A DNA stretch of 64,000 nucleotides from Pseudodonghicola sp048268305 (lineage in GTDB: Bacteria; Pseudomonadota; Alphaproteobacteria; Rhodobacterales; Rhodobacteraceae), in NCBI RefSeq assembly GCF_048268305.1, contig NZ_JBLWVT010000003.1:1-64000 (forward strand), read 5' to 3'. Shown one piece after another: positions 1 to 8,491 of the stretch. The position numbers and the translations under genes are program-made. Positions within the stretch are counted from its first letter, which is position 1; each line of letters starts with the position of its first letter. The notes under the pieces are model-generated. The model saw only the letters and a program-made list of their open reading frames with translations. It made no database searches and was not told where the DNA came from.

Positions 1-82
1 CATCCCGAACCCGGAAGTTAAGCGCTGTCGCGCCAATGGTACTGCGTCTTAAGACGTGGGAGAGTAGGTCACCGCCAGTCCT
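1..82 (+). rRNA. rrf: 5S ribosomal RNA, 3' part
   Basis: The first ~80 bases carry the conserved 5S core CCGAACCCGGAAGTTAAGC, then the loop around AATGGTACTGCGTCTTAAGACG and the 3' strand GGGAGAGTAGGTCACCGCC. The 5' third lies outside the window. This marks the distal end of an rRNA operon read on the plus strand. No tRNA-fMet follows in the next 110 bases. The exact 3' end is estimated to a few bases. Confidence 0.93.
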
Positions 83-127
83 AATAAGCGCTCTATTCTC
101 TCTATCACGATCAATCAGAACATTAAG

Positions 128-153
128 CCCTCGGTCGATAACTTCGACCGGGG
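128..153 (+). terminator. Hairpin behind the rRNA operon
   Basis: A stem of about nine base pairs (CTCGGTCG against CGACCGGGG, loop ATAACTT) lies between the 5S gene and the convergent end of lpxK. It probably ends rRNA transcription, but no uridine run follows, so the call rests on structure and position. Confidence 0.45.
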
Positions 154-193
154 TGTACTCGTTCCAAATCCCAGAATGTCAATTAAGTCTGGC

Positions 194-1195
194 TCATGGC
201 GCGGGTCCCGCAGCCTTGAGCAGAAGCTCGCGCAAGCGATCGCCCTCCCTGACCCGAAGCCGCACCGGCAGGGGCGTCACCGAAAGCCGCAAGGCCTCGG
301 GAAGGCGCGCCGCATCCTTTTCGGTGGTGACGAGCTGGGCGTCGAGAGCATGGGCCTCGGCCAGCAGCCGCCGCATCAGCGCCGGGTTGAGCGGTTGGTG
401 ATCCGCAAGTGGTTCCGCGCGGACCAGATCGGCGCCGAGGCTGCGCAGGGTTGCGAAGAATTTTTCCGGATAGCCAATCCCGGCGAAGGCGAGCACCCGC
501 GCGCCATGCCAGTCCATCCCGGTTTCGAGCGGTTCGAGGCTGGCGGTGAAATGCGGCAGCTTATGCCCGGTGCCCCAACCGGCGCGGAAGCTCTTCTGCG
601 CGGGCTCATCGCCCAGGGATAGCAGCACATCGGCGCGGCGGAGGCCGGTGGCCACCGGTTCGCGCAGCGGGCCCGCGGGAAGACAGCGGCCATTGCCCCA
701 GCCACGGGACGCATCGACCACGACGATGGAGAGATCCTTTTTCAGGGCGGGGTTCTGGAACCCGTCGTCCAGCACGATGACGCTGGCGCCGGCCGCAACG
801 GCGGCATGGGCACCGGCGGCGCGATCGCGCGCGACCCAGACCGGGGCGAAGGCGGCAAGCAGCAGGGGTTCATCGCCCACCTCGGCGGCGCTGTGCCGGC
901 CGGGGGTCACCTGCACCGGGCCGGTCAGGCTGCCGCCATGGCCGCGGCTAACCAGATGCGGGCGGTGTCCGGCGGCGCGCAGGGTTTCGACCACCCAGAT
1001 GGCGGTCGGGGTCTTGCCGGTGCCGCCGGCATTCAGATTGCCGATGCAGATCACCGGCACGCCGGCAGAGATGCCGGGATCGCGGGCCAGCCGGCGGGCG
1101 GTGGCGCGGGCATAGAGCGCCCCGAGCGGCGCCAATAGCCGTGCCTGCCAGCCGGGGCGATCGGGCGGGTTCGACCAGAACTCAGGCGCGCGCAT
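194..1195 (-). CDS. lpxK: Tetraacyldisaccharide 4'-kinase
   Basis: This inner-membrane kinase uses ATP to phosphorylate the 4' position of the tetraacyl disaccharide, giving lipid IVA in lipid A synthesis. The 333-residue product has the family N-terminus (EFWSNPPDRPGW, then LLAPLGALY) and the glycine-rich P-loop GNLNAGGTGKTP, followed by the DDGFQNP motif. Length is normal. I chose the ATG at 1195 over an upstream ATG at 1219 because MRAPEFW fits the family start; it overlaps the end of kdtA by 14 bp, so translation is probably coupled. The gene is last in a minus-strand lipid A/Kdo block. Confidence 0.93.
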   Translation of the reverse strand: MRAPEFWSNPPDRPGWQARLLAPLGALYARATARRLARDPGISAGVPVICIGNLNAGGTGKTPTAIWVVETLRAAGHRPHLVSRGHGGSLTGPVQVTPGRHSAAEVGDEPLLLAAFAPVWVARDRAAGAHAAVAAGASVIVLDDGFQNPALKKDLSIVVVDASRGWGNGRCLPAGPLREPVATGLRRADVLLSLGDEPAQKSFRAGWGTGHKLPHFTASLEPLETGMDWHGARVLAFAGIGYPEKFFATLRSLGADLVRAEPLADHQPLNPALMRRLLAEAHALDAQLVTTEKDAARLPEALRLSVTPLPVRLRVREGDRLRELLLKAAGPAP

Positions 1196-2432
1196 GGGCG
1201 GCGGCCTCGCGTTGGTCAAGCCGGTCCTGGATCATCTCGATGAGATGGTCGGTGAGCGCGGCGCTTTCGGTCACCGTTTCCCAGCCGGCCAGCGCCATGG
1301 CAGCGGCATGATCGGGGGCGGAGAGCTGGATCACCGCCGCCGCGAGGCTGGCGGTATCGCGGACGCAACGGGCGGCGCCGGCCTCGGCCAGTCGGGCATA
1401 GGCGGCGGCATGATCGGCCACATGGGGACCGTAGAGAAGCGCCGAGCCGAGCGCCGTCGCCTCATAGGGGGTATTGCCGCGGGCGGTGGGGCGCAACGAG
1501 CCGCCGATGAAGGTCAGGGGCGCCATCCGATACCAGAGGCCAAGATCGCCGCTGTCGTCGCAGATCAGAATCTGGGTCTCTTCGCCGATCGGATCGCCGC
1601 CATGCCAGTCGGCAGAGCGCAACCCGTTGTCGCGGGCGGTGGCGATCAGGTTTGCGGTGTCATCGGCATCGGCCGGCACCGCCACCAGCAGCAGCCGGTG
1701 CTGGAACCTGAGCGCATCGCGATGGGCCGCGAGCACCGGCGCGATCTCGTCGTGATCCAGCAGGGCGGCGAGCCAGAGCGGCCGGGCGGCAAGCAACTGG
1801 GTGGCGGCATTCAGCGCGGTGTCGGGGCAGGGCGGCGGGCTGGCGCCGGTGCTGAGCCGCCCCATCGCGGCGATCCGACGTCCCGGCAGGCCAAGGCGGC
1901 GCAGATGGGTCGCGGTCTCGGCGGTGTCGGTGAGGATGGCGTCAAAGCGCATCAGGCAGGGACCGGTGACGTCTGACAGCCAGCCGCCGCGTCGCCGCGG
2001 CAGACTGGCGGCATTGACGTCGGCCAGGATCATCTCGGTGCCTTGCTCCGCGGCCATGCAGATCAGATTGGGCATCAGATCGCCGCCGGTCCAGAGGCAG
2101 ATATCCGGCCGCCAGTGATTGAGAAAATCGCGGATCAGCCCGGGATGATCCGATGTCAGCGCCAGCACCGGACCAACCCGCCCCGAGGCGGTGTGCAGCG
2201 CGGCCGGTTCGGTCGGCGCGACCGCCGCATTGACGGTGAGCAGCAGGTTTACGCCCTGTCGCTGGGCGCAGAGCCGCTGGCCCAGATCGGCCAGCGCGGC
2301 AAGTCGTTCGGCACTGGTGGCATGCAGCCAGAGCAAGGCACCCTCGGGGCGGGGCGCGGACGGTTCCTGCGCCGGCTGGGCGGCCCGCCAGGACAGCGCG
2401 CGATAGGCAGCGAGCCCCAACGGCAACCGCAA
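1182..2432 (-). CDS. kdtA: 3-deoxy-D-manno-octulosonic acid (Kdo) transferase
   Basis: This enzyme transfers Kdo from CMP-Kdo to lipid IVA at the inner membrane. The ~416-residue frame shows the GT-B layout expected of KdtA/WaaA: an N-terminal half with LWLHATSAER, and a C-terminal half with the nucleotide-sugar region around FIGGSLRPTARGNTPYEA. The open frame runs upstream to 2594, but that part is antisense-like sequence over the DUF4170 gene. I place the start at a TTG at 2432, four bases past the DUF4170 stop; two other TTG codons a few residues downstream are alternatives. It is followed by lpxK with an overlap. Confidence 0.87.
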   Translation of the reverse strand: MRLPLGLAAYRALSWRAAQPAQEPSAPRPEGALLWLHATSAERLAALADLGQRLCAQRQGVNLLLTVNAAVAPTEPAALHTASGRVGPVLALTSDHPGLIRDFLNHWRPDICLWTGGDLMPNLICMAAEQGTEMILADVNAASLPRRRGGWLSDVTGPCLMRFDAILTDTAETATHLRRLGLPGRRIAAMGRLSTGASPPPCPDTALNAATQLLAARPLWLAALLDHDEIAPVLAAHRDALRFQHRLLLVAVPADADDTANLIATARDNGLRSADWHGGDPIGEETQILICDDSGDLGLWYRMAPLTFIGGSLRPTARGNTPYEATALGSALLYGPHVADHAAAYARLAEAGAARCVRDTASLAAAVIQLSAPDHAAAMALAGWETVTESAALTDHLIEMIQDRLDQREAAAHARA

Positions 2433-2436
2433 GGGA

Positions 2437-2679
2437 TCAGCCCAGTTCTTCGGTCGAGGAGGCCTCGCGCTCTTCATCGCGCAGGCGGTGGATATGGGCG
2501 ATGTAATAGCGCATGTGGGCATCGTCGACGGTGCGTTGCGCCTCGGCCTTCCAGGCGGCATAGGCCGAGGCGTAATCGGGATACATGCCGACAATGTGAA
2601 TCTTGTCGACGTCCTTGAACGCGCTCTTCGACGGATCGACCAGCTCGCCTCCGAAGACGAGATGCAGACGTTGGACCAT
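2437..2679 (-). CDS. DUF4170 small protein
   Basis: An 80-residue protein of unknown function (MVQRLHLVFGGEL start, then the FKDVDKIHIVGMYPDYASAY core) matching the DUF4170 family, which is widespread in alphaproteobacteria. The ATG at 2679 has the ribosome binding site AAAGGAA eight bases upstream; the longer open frame to 2805 has none. It sits immediately before kdtA, suggesting a shared mRNA. A link to the envelope is inferred from position only. Confidence 0.85.
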   Translation of the reverse strand: MVQRLHLVFGGELVDPSKSAFKDVDKIHIVGMYPDYASAYAAWKAEAQRTVDDAHMRYYIAHIHRLRDEEREASSTEELG

Positions 2680-2746
2680 GGCAGTTTCCTTTCCGCTTGT
2701 CAGCCGGTCTGAGGCTGGGCGCACCCTACGCCTTGGGCGCCGGGGG

Positions 2747-3562
2747 TCAAGATGCCGGGTGGGTGGCTCCGGGCAGCACCAGCTCGGGGGCCAGTGCGGC
2801 GGCAATCCTGTCGTGCAAGAGCGGGCCGGCCGCGACCACGCCGTTGATCTGCGGATGCGGGTTGTTGAACCGCAGCGGTGCGCCGCTGCGATCGGTGCAG
2901 CGTGCCCCGGCCTCGCGCAGGATCAGATCGCCGGCGGCGATATCCCACTCCCAACTGGGTCTGAGCGTCAGCATGCCGTCGAAGCGCCCCTGCGCCACCA
3001 GGGCCATCCGATAGGCGAGAGAGGAGCGGTAGGCGCTTTTGAAACCGGGAAAGACGCCACCGCGCCAGTGCTGCGGGTCGAGATGGGGGCGGGTGGCCAG
3101 AATGGTGGCGCGGGCCAGATCGGCGGCATCCTCGGCCCGGATCGCCTCGCCATTGAGGCGCGCGCCCATGCCCCGCGCGGCGGAATAGAGCAGATCGCGC
3201 ATCGGCAGGTAGATCACCGCCGCGGTCACCTCGCCGGCCTCGATCACGGCCAGGGCATGGGCCCAGTTCCGATCCCCCTCGGCAAAGCTGCGGGTGCCGT
3301 CGATCGGATCGACGATGAAGACACGCTCGCGCGTCAGGCGCTCGGTGCTATCCTCGCTTTCCTCGGACAGCCAGCCATAGTCGGGCCGTGCCCGGCGCAG
3401 CCGATCCTCCAGCATCTCGTTCACCGCCAGGTCGGCCTCGGTCACCGGGCCGGCGCCGCCGGGTTTTTCCCAGCGCTTGGCCTCGGGGCCGGAATAGCGG
3501 GTGGCGATGTCTCCCGCGGCGCGGGCGGTTTCGATCAGCAGGGGCAGGTCAGTTGCCGGCAA
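2747..3562 (-). CDS. Inositol monophosphatase-family 3'(2'),5'-bisphosphate nucleotidase (CysQ-like)
   Basis: This 271-residue member of the lithium-sensitive, Mg2+-dependent phosphatase family probably removes phosphate from PAP or inositol phosphates. The metal-site motifs are in order: GPVTEADLAVN near residue 40, SEES near 67, DPIDGT at 85-90, and WEWDIAAGDLI in the last third. Length fits CysQ. The start overlaps the end of pmbA by 14 bp, so the two are translationally linked. CysQ versus a SuhB-like activity cannot be settled from sequence alone. Confidence 0.85.
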   Translation of the reverse strand: MPATDLPLLIETARAAGDIATRYSGPEAKRWEKPGGAGPVTEADLAVNEMLEDRLRRARPDYGWLSEESEDSTERLTRERVFIVDPIDGTRSFAEGDRNWAHALAVIEAGEVTAAVIYLPMRDLLYSAARGMGARLNGEAIRAEDAADLARATILATRPHLDPQHWRGGVFPGFKSAYRSSLAYRMALVAQGRFDGMLTLRPSWEWDIAAGDLILREAGARCTDRSGAPLRFNNPHPQINGVVAAGPLLHDRIAAALAPELVLPGATHPAS

Positions 3563-4895
3563 GCGTCATTCCTTCGATCAGCAAAGAGGGGACCACGCGC
3601 GACAGATAGGTGCGCGCATCATTGGCGGGAATGATCCGCATCAACATGTCGCGCAGATTGCCGGCAATGGTGCATTCGTTGACCGGATAGGCGATCTCGC
3701 CCGCCTCGACCCAGAAGCCGGCGGCGCCGCGGGAATAATCGCCGGTATTGGGGTTGATGGTCGATCCGATCATCGAGGTGACCAGCAGCCCGGTGCCCAT
3801 GTCGCGGATCAGGTCGTCGCGGCTGGCGCGGCCCTGGGTCAGGGCCAGGTTCCAGTTCACCGGCGAGGGGCCCGAGGAGACGCCGCGCGCCGCATTGCCG
3901 GTGGGGGTCATGCCCAGCTTGCGCGCGCTGGCCAGATCGAGCGTCCAGCCGGTCAGCCTGCCGTTCTCGATGATGGCGCGCCGCGCGGTCGGCAGCCCCT
4001 CGGCATCGAAGGGGCGAGAGCCGGCGATGCGCGGGCGGAACGGATCCTCGATCACCGAAAGGGTCTCGGGCAGCACCTGCTGGCCCAGGCTGTCCTTCAG
4101 CCAGGACGACCCGCGCGCCACCGCGGCGCCATTGGCGGCGGCGAGCAGATGGCCGATCAGCGAGGCGGCGATGCGTTCGTCGAAAAGCACGGGATAGCTG
4201 CCGGTGACCGGCTTGCGCGGGGCGAGCCGTTCGATGGCGCGTTCGCCGGCACAGCGGCCGATATCCTCGGGGCGTCTCAGATCGCTTTGGAAGGTGCGGC
4301 TGTCGCCGTCATAGTCGCGCTCCATCCCGGTGCCGGTGCCGGCGATCGCCACGCAAGACGTGGATCGGCTGGTGCGCTCGTAGCCGCCGGAAAACCCGTT
4401 GGTGGCGGCTAGATGCACCCGGCTGCGGCCATAGCCGGCGCCGGCGGCCTGCACCTGGGCGACGCCGTCGATGGCCAGCGCCGCGGCCTCGGCCGCCAGC
4501 GCATCGGCCTGCAAGGCCTGCGGATCGGGTTCGGGCGCGGGGTCGGAAAGTTCGAGCGCGGCCAGATCCCAGCCGGTCGCAAGCTGGTCGGGATCGGCCA
4601 GCCCGGTATAGGGATCCTCGGGCGCCTCGCGGGCCATGAAAACGGCACGCTCGGCCATCGCCGCCAGTGTTTCCGCCCGCACGTCCGAGGCGGAGACGAT
4701 CGCCTGCCGCTTGCCGACGAAGACGCGCAGCCCCAGATCGGTGCTTTCCGATCGCTCGGCCTTTTCCAGGGCGCCGGCGCGGATGTCGATTTCGACCGAA
4801 CTGCTCTGGGCCACGATGGTATCGGCGCTTTCGGCCCCCGCAGCGCGGGCGGCGCTCAGCAGCGCATGGCAAAGCTCTTCCGGGGACTGGGTCAT
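3549..4895 (-). CDS. pmbA: TldD/PmbA (TldE) family metallopeptidase subunit
   Basis: TldE/PmbA pairs with TldD to form a Zn-dependent protease acting on unfolded peptides and on peptide antibiotic precursors; the metal site is in TldD. The 448-residue product matches PmbA throughout: the early RAGALEKAERSES and GLRVFVGKRQAIVSASD segments, and a late GDYSRGAAGFWVEAGEI segment. The start at 4895 has CAGGAG seven bases upstream; the open frame upstream of it is unsupported. No tldD lies in this window. Confidence 0.9.
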   Translation of the reverse strand: MTQSPEELCHALLSAARAAGAESADTIVAQSSSVEIDIRAGALEKAERSESTDLGLRVFVGKRQAIVSASDVRAETLAAMAERAVFMAREAPEDPYTGLADPDQLATGWDLAALELSDPAPEPDPQALQADALAAEAAALAIDGVAQVQAAGAGYGRSRVHLAATNGFSGGYERTSRSTSCVAIAGTGTGMERDYDGDSRTFQSDLRRPEDIGRCAGERAIERLAPRKPVTGSYPVLFDERIAASLIGHLLAAANGAAVARGSSWLKDSLGQQVLPETLSVIEDPFRPRIAGSRPFDAEGLPTARRAIIENGRLTGWTLDLASARKLGMTPTGNAARGVSSGPSPVNWNLALTQGRASRDDLIRDMGTGLLVTSMIGSTINPNTGDYSRGAAGFWVEAGEIAYPVNECTIAGNLRDMLMRIIPANDARTYLSRVVPSLLIEGMTLAGN

Positions 4896-5010
4896 GGGGG
4901 CTCCTGCGTGCGGATGAACGGGGCGGGTCCCGATCGGGACCGCATCAGGAGGTAGCCCCGGAACCACGCCACCGCAAGGGAGGCGGGGGATTTAAGACAG
5001 GTGGCAGGGC

Positions 5011-5032
5011 GGGGCCGGCGCTGACCGGCCCC
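5011..5032 (-). terminator. GC-rich hairpin after the DUF2125 gene
   Basis: A perfect 8-bp stem (GGGGCCGG/CCGGCCCC, loop CGCTGA) lies 15 bp past the DUF2125 stop and before pmbA. There is no uridine run, so it may pause or stabilise the transcript rather than terminate it. Confidence 0.35.
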
Positions 5033-5046
5033 GTCAGGGTCAGGCC

Positions 5047-6561
5047 TTATTTCAGGCGCTGGCCATTGGCAAAGATCTGGCCCGAGGGCTTCACCTCGAT
5101 ATGCGAATTCAGCGTGTCGTCGCCCTCGCCCGGGGTGCCGAGCATGCCCATCATCATCCGCGCGCCCATCGCGTCCTGGTCCGAAATCAGGCCCATCGCG
5201 ATCAGCTTGTCGACCAGGCCGTTGCCACCGACCAGTTGGATGTCGGCGGCGCCATCCGGCGCGGGCATGCCGTCAAAGGTGGTCGTGTCGCTGTTGTCGA
5301 AGGTGAAATCCCCCTTGCCGGTCAGGCTGGTGCCGGCCGCCGAAAGCTGCAGATCCTTGATCGTCAGGCCGGTCAGCTCGGCCGGGGTATCAAGGCTCTC
5401 GGCATAGTTCGGGTCGAAGATATTGGCCAATACCTTCACCGTGCCGGTCAGATCCAGCATCGCCGTGGCCGGATCGCGCGGCAGGACCTTGCTCGGATCG
5501 AAGATGCCCCAAAGCTCTTCGGGCATGGTGAAATCGGCCAGGGTCAGGCCGAAGGCAAAGGACTGATCGGCGTCCGACTTGAGCAGGGGAATGTCCAGCT
5601 TGAAGCCGACTTCCTTGCTGGCCAGCGCGATCGGGAAGGGCAGGTCATTGGTTTGCAGCATGATTTCGGTGTCGGTCTGCGACACGTCATAAGACAGCTT
5701 GCCGTCCTTCATGCCGCTGGCGAGGTTGCCGCCGGTCGACGTCGAGGTCATCATGAAGTCCTGATCCTCGGCCTTGCCGGTGAGCCGCGAGCTGCCGCCG
5801 CTGTATCCGATGCGCCCGGTATAGCCGACCCCCTTTTGCAGCATCTGCGAATAATCGAAGGCCGCGATCGCATTGGGAATCGTGCTCTGGCCTTTGAAGG
5901 TCAGATTGCGCAACGAGGTGGTATAGAACATCTCGTCGGTGTTCTTGGGATCGTTGAAGAACAGGTCGATCCCCATCTCTCCCATGCTGCCGGACTGATC
6001 ATAGGTGCGGTTCTGATCGTCCTTCAGGCTGTGGAAGGTGGTGACGAGCTCCTTCAGCGCGAGGGTGGCGCGCAGGGCGTCGGCCGGCATCGGTTCGCCA
6101 TTCACCGACAGGCTGGAATAGGAGACGACCGTCTCGCCCGAACGATAGCTCTGGGTGATGTCCTGGGGCGAGCCGGTGAAGACCATGCTGGCGCCCGATT
6201 GGGTCACGGTGACCTGAAGGTCGATGTTGTCCTCGCCGCCCTTGGTCTGGACGTGCAGGGGCATCACATGAGGCATGTCCAGCGATACGCTGCCGTCGCC
6301 ATTGTCGCGGAACACCAGCGTGCCGAGCCCGATGATGACAGAGCCTTCGCCGCCGGGGCGTTCCATCACGGCGGAAAGGTCGCTGACGGTCAGCGAATTG
6401 CCCGAAATCGTTTCTTTCGCATTCAGCTCATAGCCAAGAGTCGTCAGATAGTTCTGCCAGTCCGACCACACGTCCTGAGGGGCCAGATCGGCCAGCGCAA
6501 CCTGGGCTGAGCAGGACAGGATCAGCGCCGCGGCGGTTCCCTGCAAAAGACGTGTTCTCAT
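5047..6561 (-). CDS. DUF2125 domain-containing exported protein
   Basis: A 504-residue protein of unknown function typical of Rhodobacterales and relatives. It begins with a Sec signal peptide (MRTRLLQGTAAALILSCSAQVALA) and then a long beta-rich, soluble region with no further membrane segment, so it is probably periplasmic or attached to the outer membrane. Alternating SLTVSDLS, GSVSLDMPHV and LTGTVKVLANIF-type strands suit a lipid-binding or AsmA-like fold, but that is inference. The start has GGAGGATC upstream. It is divergent from the SDR gene across ~150 bp. Confidence 0.85.
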   Translation of the reverse strand: MRTRLLQGTAAALILSCSAQVALADLAPQDVWSDWQNYLTTLGYELNAKETISGNSLTVSDLSAVMERPGGEGSVIIGLGTLVFRDNGDGSVSLDMPHVMPLHVQTKGGEDNIDLQVTVTQSGASMVFTGSPQDITQSYRSGETVVSYSSLSVNGEPMPADALRATLALKELVTTFHSLKDDQNRTYDQSGSMGEMGIDLFFNDPKNTDEMFYTTSLRNLTFKGQSTIPNAIAAFDYSQMLQKGVGYTGRIGYSGGSSRLTGKAEDQDFMMTSTSTGGNLASGMKDGKLSYDVSQTDTEIMLQTNDLPFPIALASKEVGFKLDIPLLKSDADQSFAFGLTLADFTMPEELWGIFDPSKVLPRDPATAMLDLTGTVKVLANIFDPNYAESLDTPAELTGLTIKDLQLSAAGTSLTGKGDFTFDNSDTTTFDGMPAPDGAADIQLVGGNGLVDKLIAMGLISDQDAMGARMMMGMLGTPGEGDDTLNSHIEVKPSGQIFANGQRLK

Positions 6562-6713
6562 GAAAATGATCCTCCTGGAAATTTCGGCTCATGCTCCGCT
6601 CTGGGTGGCGGGGCGTCAAGGGGAAGTCAAGTGTCGACCAGAGGCCGGGGGCTGGACCAGCGCCGCGCCGCACAGTACCACGGTCAGGGACCGGGACAGT
6701 GGGGAATTTCGCA

Positions 6714-7463
6714 ATGGATATGACAGGTAAGACGGTTTTGATCACCGGGGCGAGCCGTGGCATCGGGGCCGAGGCGGGGCGGGTTTTCGCCGCGGCCGGG
6801 GCCAATGTGGTGCTGCTGGCGCGCAGCGCCGCGGCGGTCGAGGCGCTGGCGGCCGAGATCGGGCCGAAGGCGCTGGCGCTGAGCGCCGATGTCAGCCGGT
6901 TCGCGGATATGGAGGCAGCCGTCGCCCGTGCGGTCGAGACCTTCGGCGGGCTCGACGTGCTGATCGGCAACGCCGGGGTGATCGAGCCGATCGCCCGGCT
7001 GGGGGAGGCCGATCCCGAGGCCTGGGGCCGGCTGATCGACATCAACCTGAAGGGGGTCTTCAACGGCATGCGCGCGGCGCTGCCGGTGATGCGCGCGGCC
7101 GGCGGCGGCACCGTGCTGACGATCAGTTCCGGCGCGGCGCATCGCCCGCTGGAGGGCTGGAGCGCCTATTGCGCCTCGAAGGCCGGGGCGGCGATGCTGA
7201 CCGCGGCGCTTGATCTCGAAGAGCGCGGCAACGGCATTCGCGCCCTGGGGCTGAGCCCGGGAACGGTGGCGACCCAGATGCAGCGCGAGATCAAGGCGAG
7301 CGGTCTCAATCCGGTCAGCGCGCTGGACTGGTCCGACCATATCCCAGCCGATTGGCCGGCGCGGACGCTGCTGTGGATGTGTTCGGCCGCGGCCGAGGAA
7401 TTCGTTGGACAGGAAATCTCGCTGCGTGAGACGGCGATCCGGGAGAAGGTGGGGCTGCAATGA
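6714..7463 (+). CDS. Short-chain dehydrogenase/reductase
   Basis: A classical 249-residue NAD(P)-dependent SDR. It has the cofactor motif TGASRGIG at residues 11-18, NAG in the central strand, and the catalytic Ser-Tyr-Lys set (SSGAAHRPLEGWSAYCASK). The ATG at 6714 is chosen because the family begins a few residues before VLITGAS; the open frame upstream is not conserved-looking. It overlaps the next gene (enoyl-CoA hydratase family) by four bases (ATGA), so both probably act on the same acyl-CoA or hydroxy-acid chemistry. The substrate is unknown. Confidence 0.88.
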   Translation: MDMTGKTVLITGASRGIGAEAGRVFAAAGANVVLLARSAAAVEALAAEIGPKALALSADVSRFADMEAAVARAVETFGGLDVLIGNAGVIEPIARLGEADPEAWGRLIDINLKGVFNGMRAALPVMRAAGGGTVLTISSGAAHRPLEGWSAYCASKAGAAMLTAALDLEERGNGIRALGLSPGTVATQMQREIKASGLNPVSALDWSDHIPADWPARTLLWMCSAAAEEFVGQEISLRETAIREKVGLQ

Positions 7464-8074
7464 TCAGACTGGAGCAGGAAGATGGGCTGTGGATCGTCAC
7501 GATCGACCGTCAGGACAAGGCCAATTCGCTGACCGAGGCGATGCTGGACGAGCTGGTCAGCATCGCCGAGAGCGCCGGAGAGGCCCGGGCGCTGATCCTG
7601 ACCGGGGCCGGCAAGGTGTTCAGCGCCGGTGCCGATCTCGAGGCGGCGCGGGCCGGGCTGGCGACCTCGGATCTGTGGGAACGGCTGTCGGGCGCCATTG
7701 CGGCCTTGCCGGGGCTGACCGTGGCGGCGCTGAACGGCACGCTGGCGGGGGGCGCCTCGGGCATGGCGCTGGCCTGTGATCTCAGGATCGCGGTGCCCTC
7801 GGCCAAGTTCTTCTATCCGGTGATGAAGCTCGGGTTCCTGCCGCAGCCCTCCGACCCGAAGCGGATGGCGGCGCTGATCGGACCGGCGCGTACCAAGCTG
7901 ATCCTGATGGGTGGCCAGAAGATCACCGCGGAAGAGGCGCTGGCCTTTGGCCTGATCGACCGCATCGTCGCGCCTGAGGCGCTGATCGAGACCGCCCGGG
8001 CGTTGGTCGCCGACAGCTGCGCCGCCGATCCCGATCTGGTCCGCCGGATCGGCGAGATGTGCAGCGGCGCCTGA
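7460..8074 (+). CDS. Enoyl-CoA hydratase/isomerase family protein, short form
   Basis: A crotonase-fold protein of 204 residues, shorter than the usual ~260. It keeps the oxyanion-hole segments FSAGADL and NGTLAGGASGMALACD. The two glutamates used by hydratases appear to be missing: the position before the first is occupied by Ala/Ser, and the usual PGxGGTxRL stretch reads PQPSDPKRM. It may therefore be an isomerase, thioesterase-like or non-canonical member. It is translationally coupled to the SDR gene. The C-terminal helical region that helps trimerisation is reduced. Confidence 0.8.
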   Translation: MIRLEQEDGLWIVTIDRQDKANSLTEAMLDELVSIAESAGEARALILTGAGKVFSAGADLEAARAGLATSDLWERLSGAIAALPGLTVAALNGTLAGGASGMALACDLRIAVPSAKFFYPVMKLGFLPQPSDPKRMAALIGPARTKLILMGGQKITAEEALAFGLIDRIVAPEALIETARALVADSCAADPDLVRRIGEMCSGA

Positions 8075-8457
8075 TCCTGCGACCGGTGGGGCCGCTCCGG
8101 TCGGGGGAGCCTCCGGCGGGAGTATTTTGGCAGAAAAGAAGGCGCGGGCGCGGTGCCGGTTCTCTCGCGCAGGCGCCGGTTACCCGGCACTTTCGAGCGG
8201 AAGCCGGGCGGGCGTCTTTGCACCCAGGTGATGAATTTCGCCAGCCGCGGGTGGCCGCGCAACGCGGCAAGAGTGTTGAACTCCCGTGCCAGCTGGGCCT
8301 CGGTCAGGGTGGCGTGGATTTCGCGGTGGCAGATATCGTGGAGCAGCACAGTGGGCCCGCTCTTGCCGCCTTTGAGTTTCGGGATCAGGTGATGCAGGCT
8401 TTGCGGCGCCTCAGGCGGGATCGGCCGCAGGCAGAGCGGAGCGTCGGTATCAGGCAT
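7813..8457 (-). CDS. HNH endonuclease-like protein with uncertain 3' end
   Basis: From the ATG at 8457 the frame encodes a recognisable HNH core in its first ~80 residues: LCLRPIPPEAPQSLHHLIPK, then LLHDICHREIHATLTEAQLA. Related small HNH proteins in this order normally start with a CPxC zinc knuckle and end soon after a WVxxRPPxF segment. Here the first Cys is Ala (APLC), and the frame has no stop after that segment. It runs through an intergenic repeat (8110-8143) and on antisense through the enoyl-CoA hydratase gene to 7813. The real gene probably ended near 8150-8200, and the stop or frame has been lost. Treat as a possibly degraded gene. Confidence 0.5.
   Translation of the reverse strand: MPDTDAPLCLRPIPPEAPQSLHHLIPKLKGGKSGPTVLLHDICHREIHATLTEAQLAREFNTLAALRGHPRLAKFITWVQRRPPGFRSKVPGNRRLRERTGTAPAPSFLPKYSRRRLPRPERPHRSQDQAPLHISPIRRTRSGSAAQLSATNARAVSISASGATMRSIRPKASASSAVIFWPPIRISLVRAGPISAAIRFGSEGCGRNPSFITG
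8110..8143 (+). repeat. Intergenic GAGTATTTT-type repeat, copy 1
   Basis: The segment CCTCCGGCGGGAGTATTTTGG, cut here at its core, continues CAGAAAAGAAGGCG. A second, weaker copy sits at 25788-25812 (GAGAGTATTTTCGCAGAGATGA). Both lie just past gene ends. It resembles a dispersed intergenic element seen in Rhodobacteraceae; function unknown. Confidence 0.45.
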
Positions 8458-8491
8458 CGGTGCGGCCGCGGATGACAATGGAGTGGCAAGG

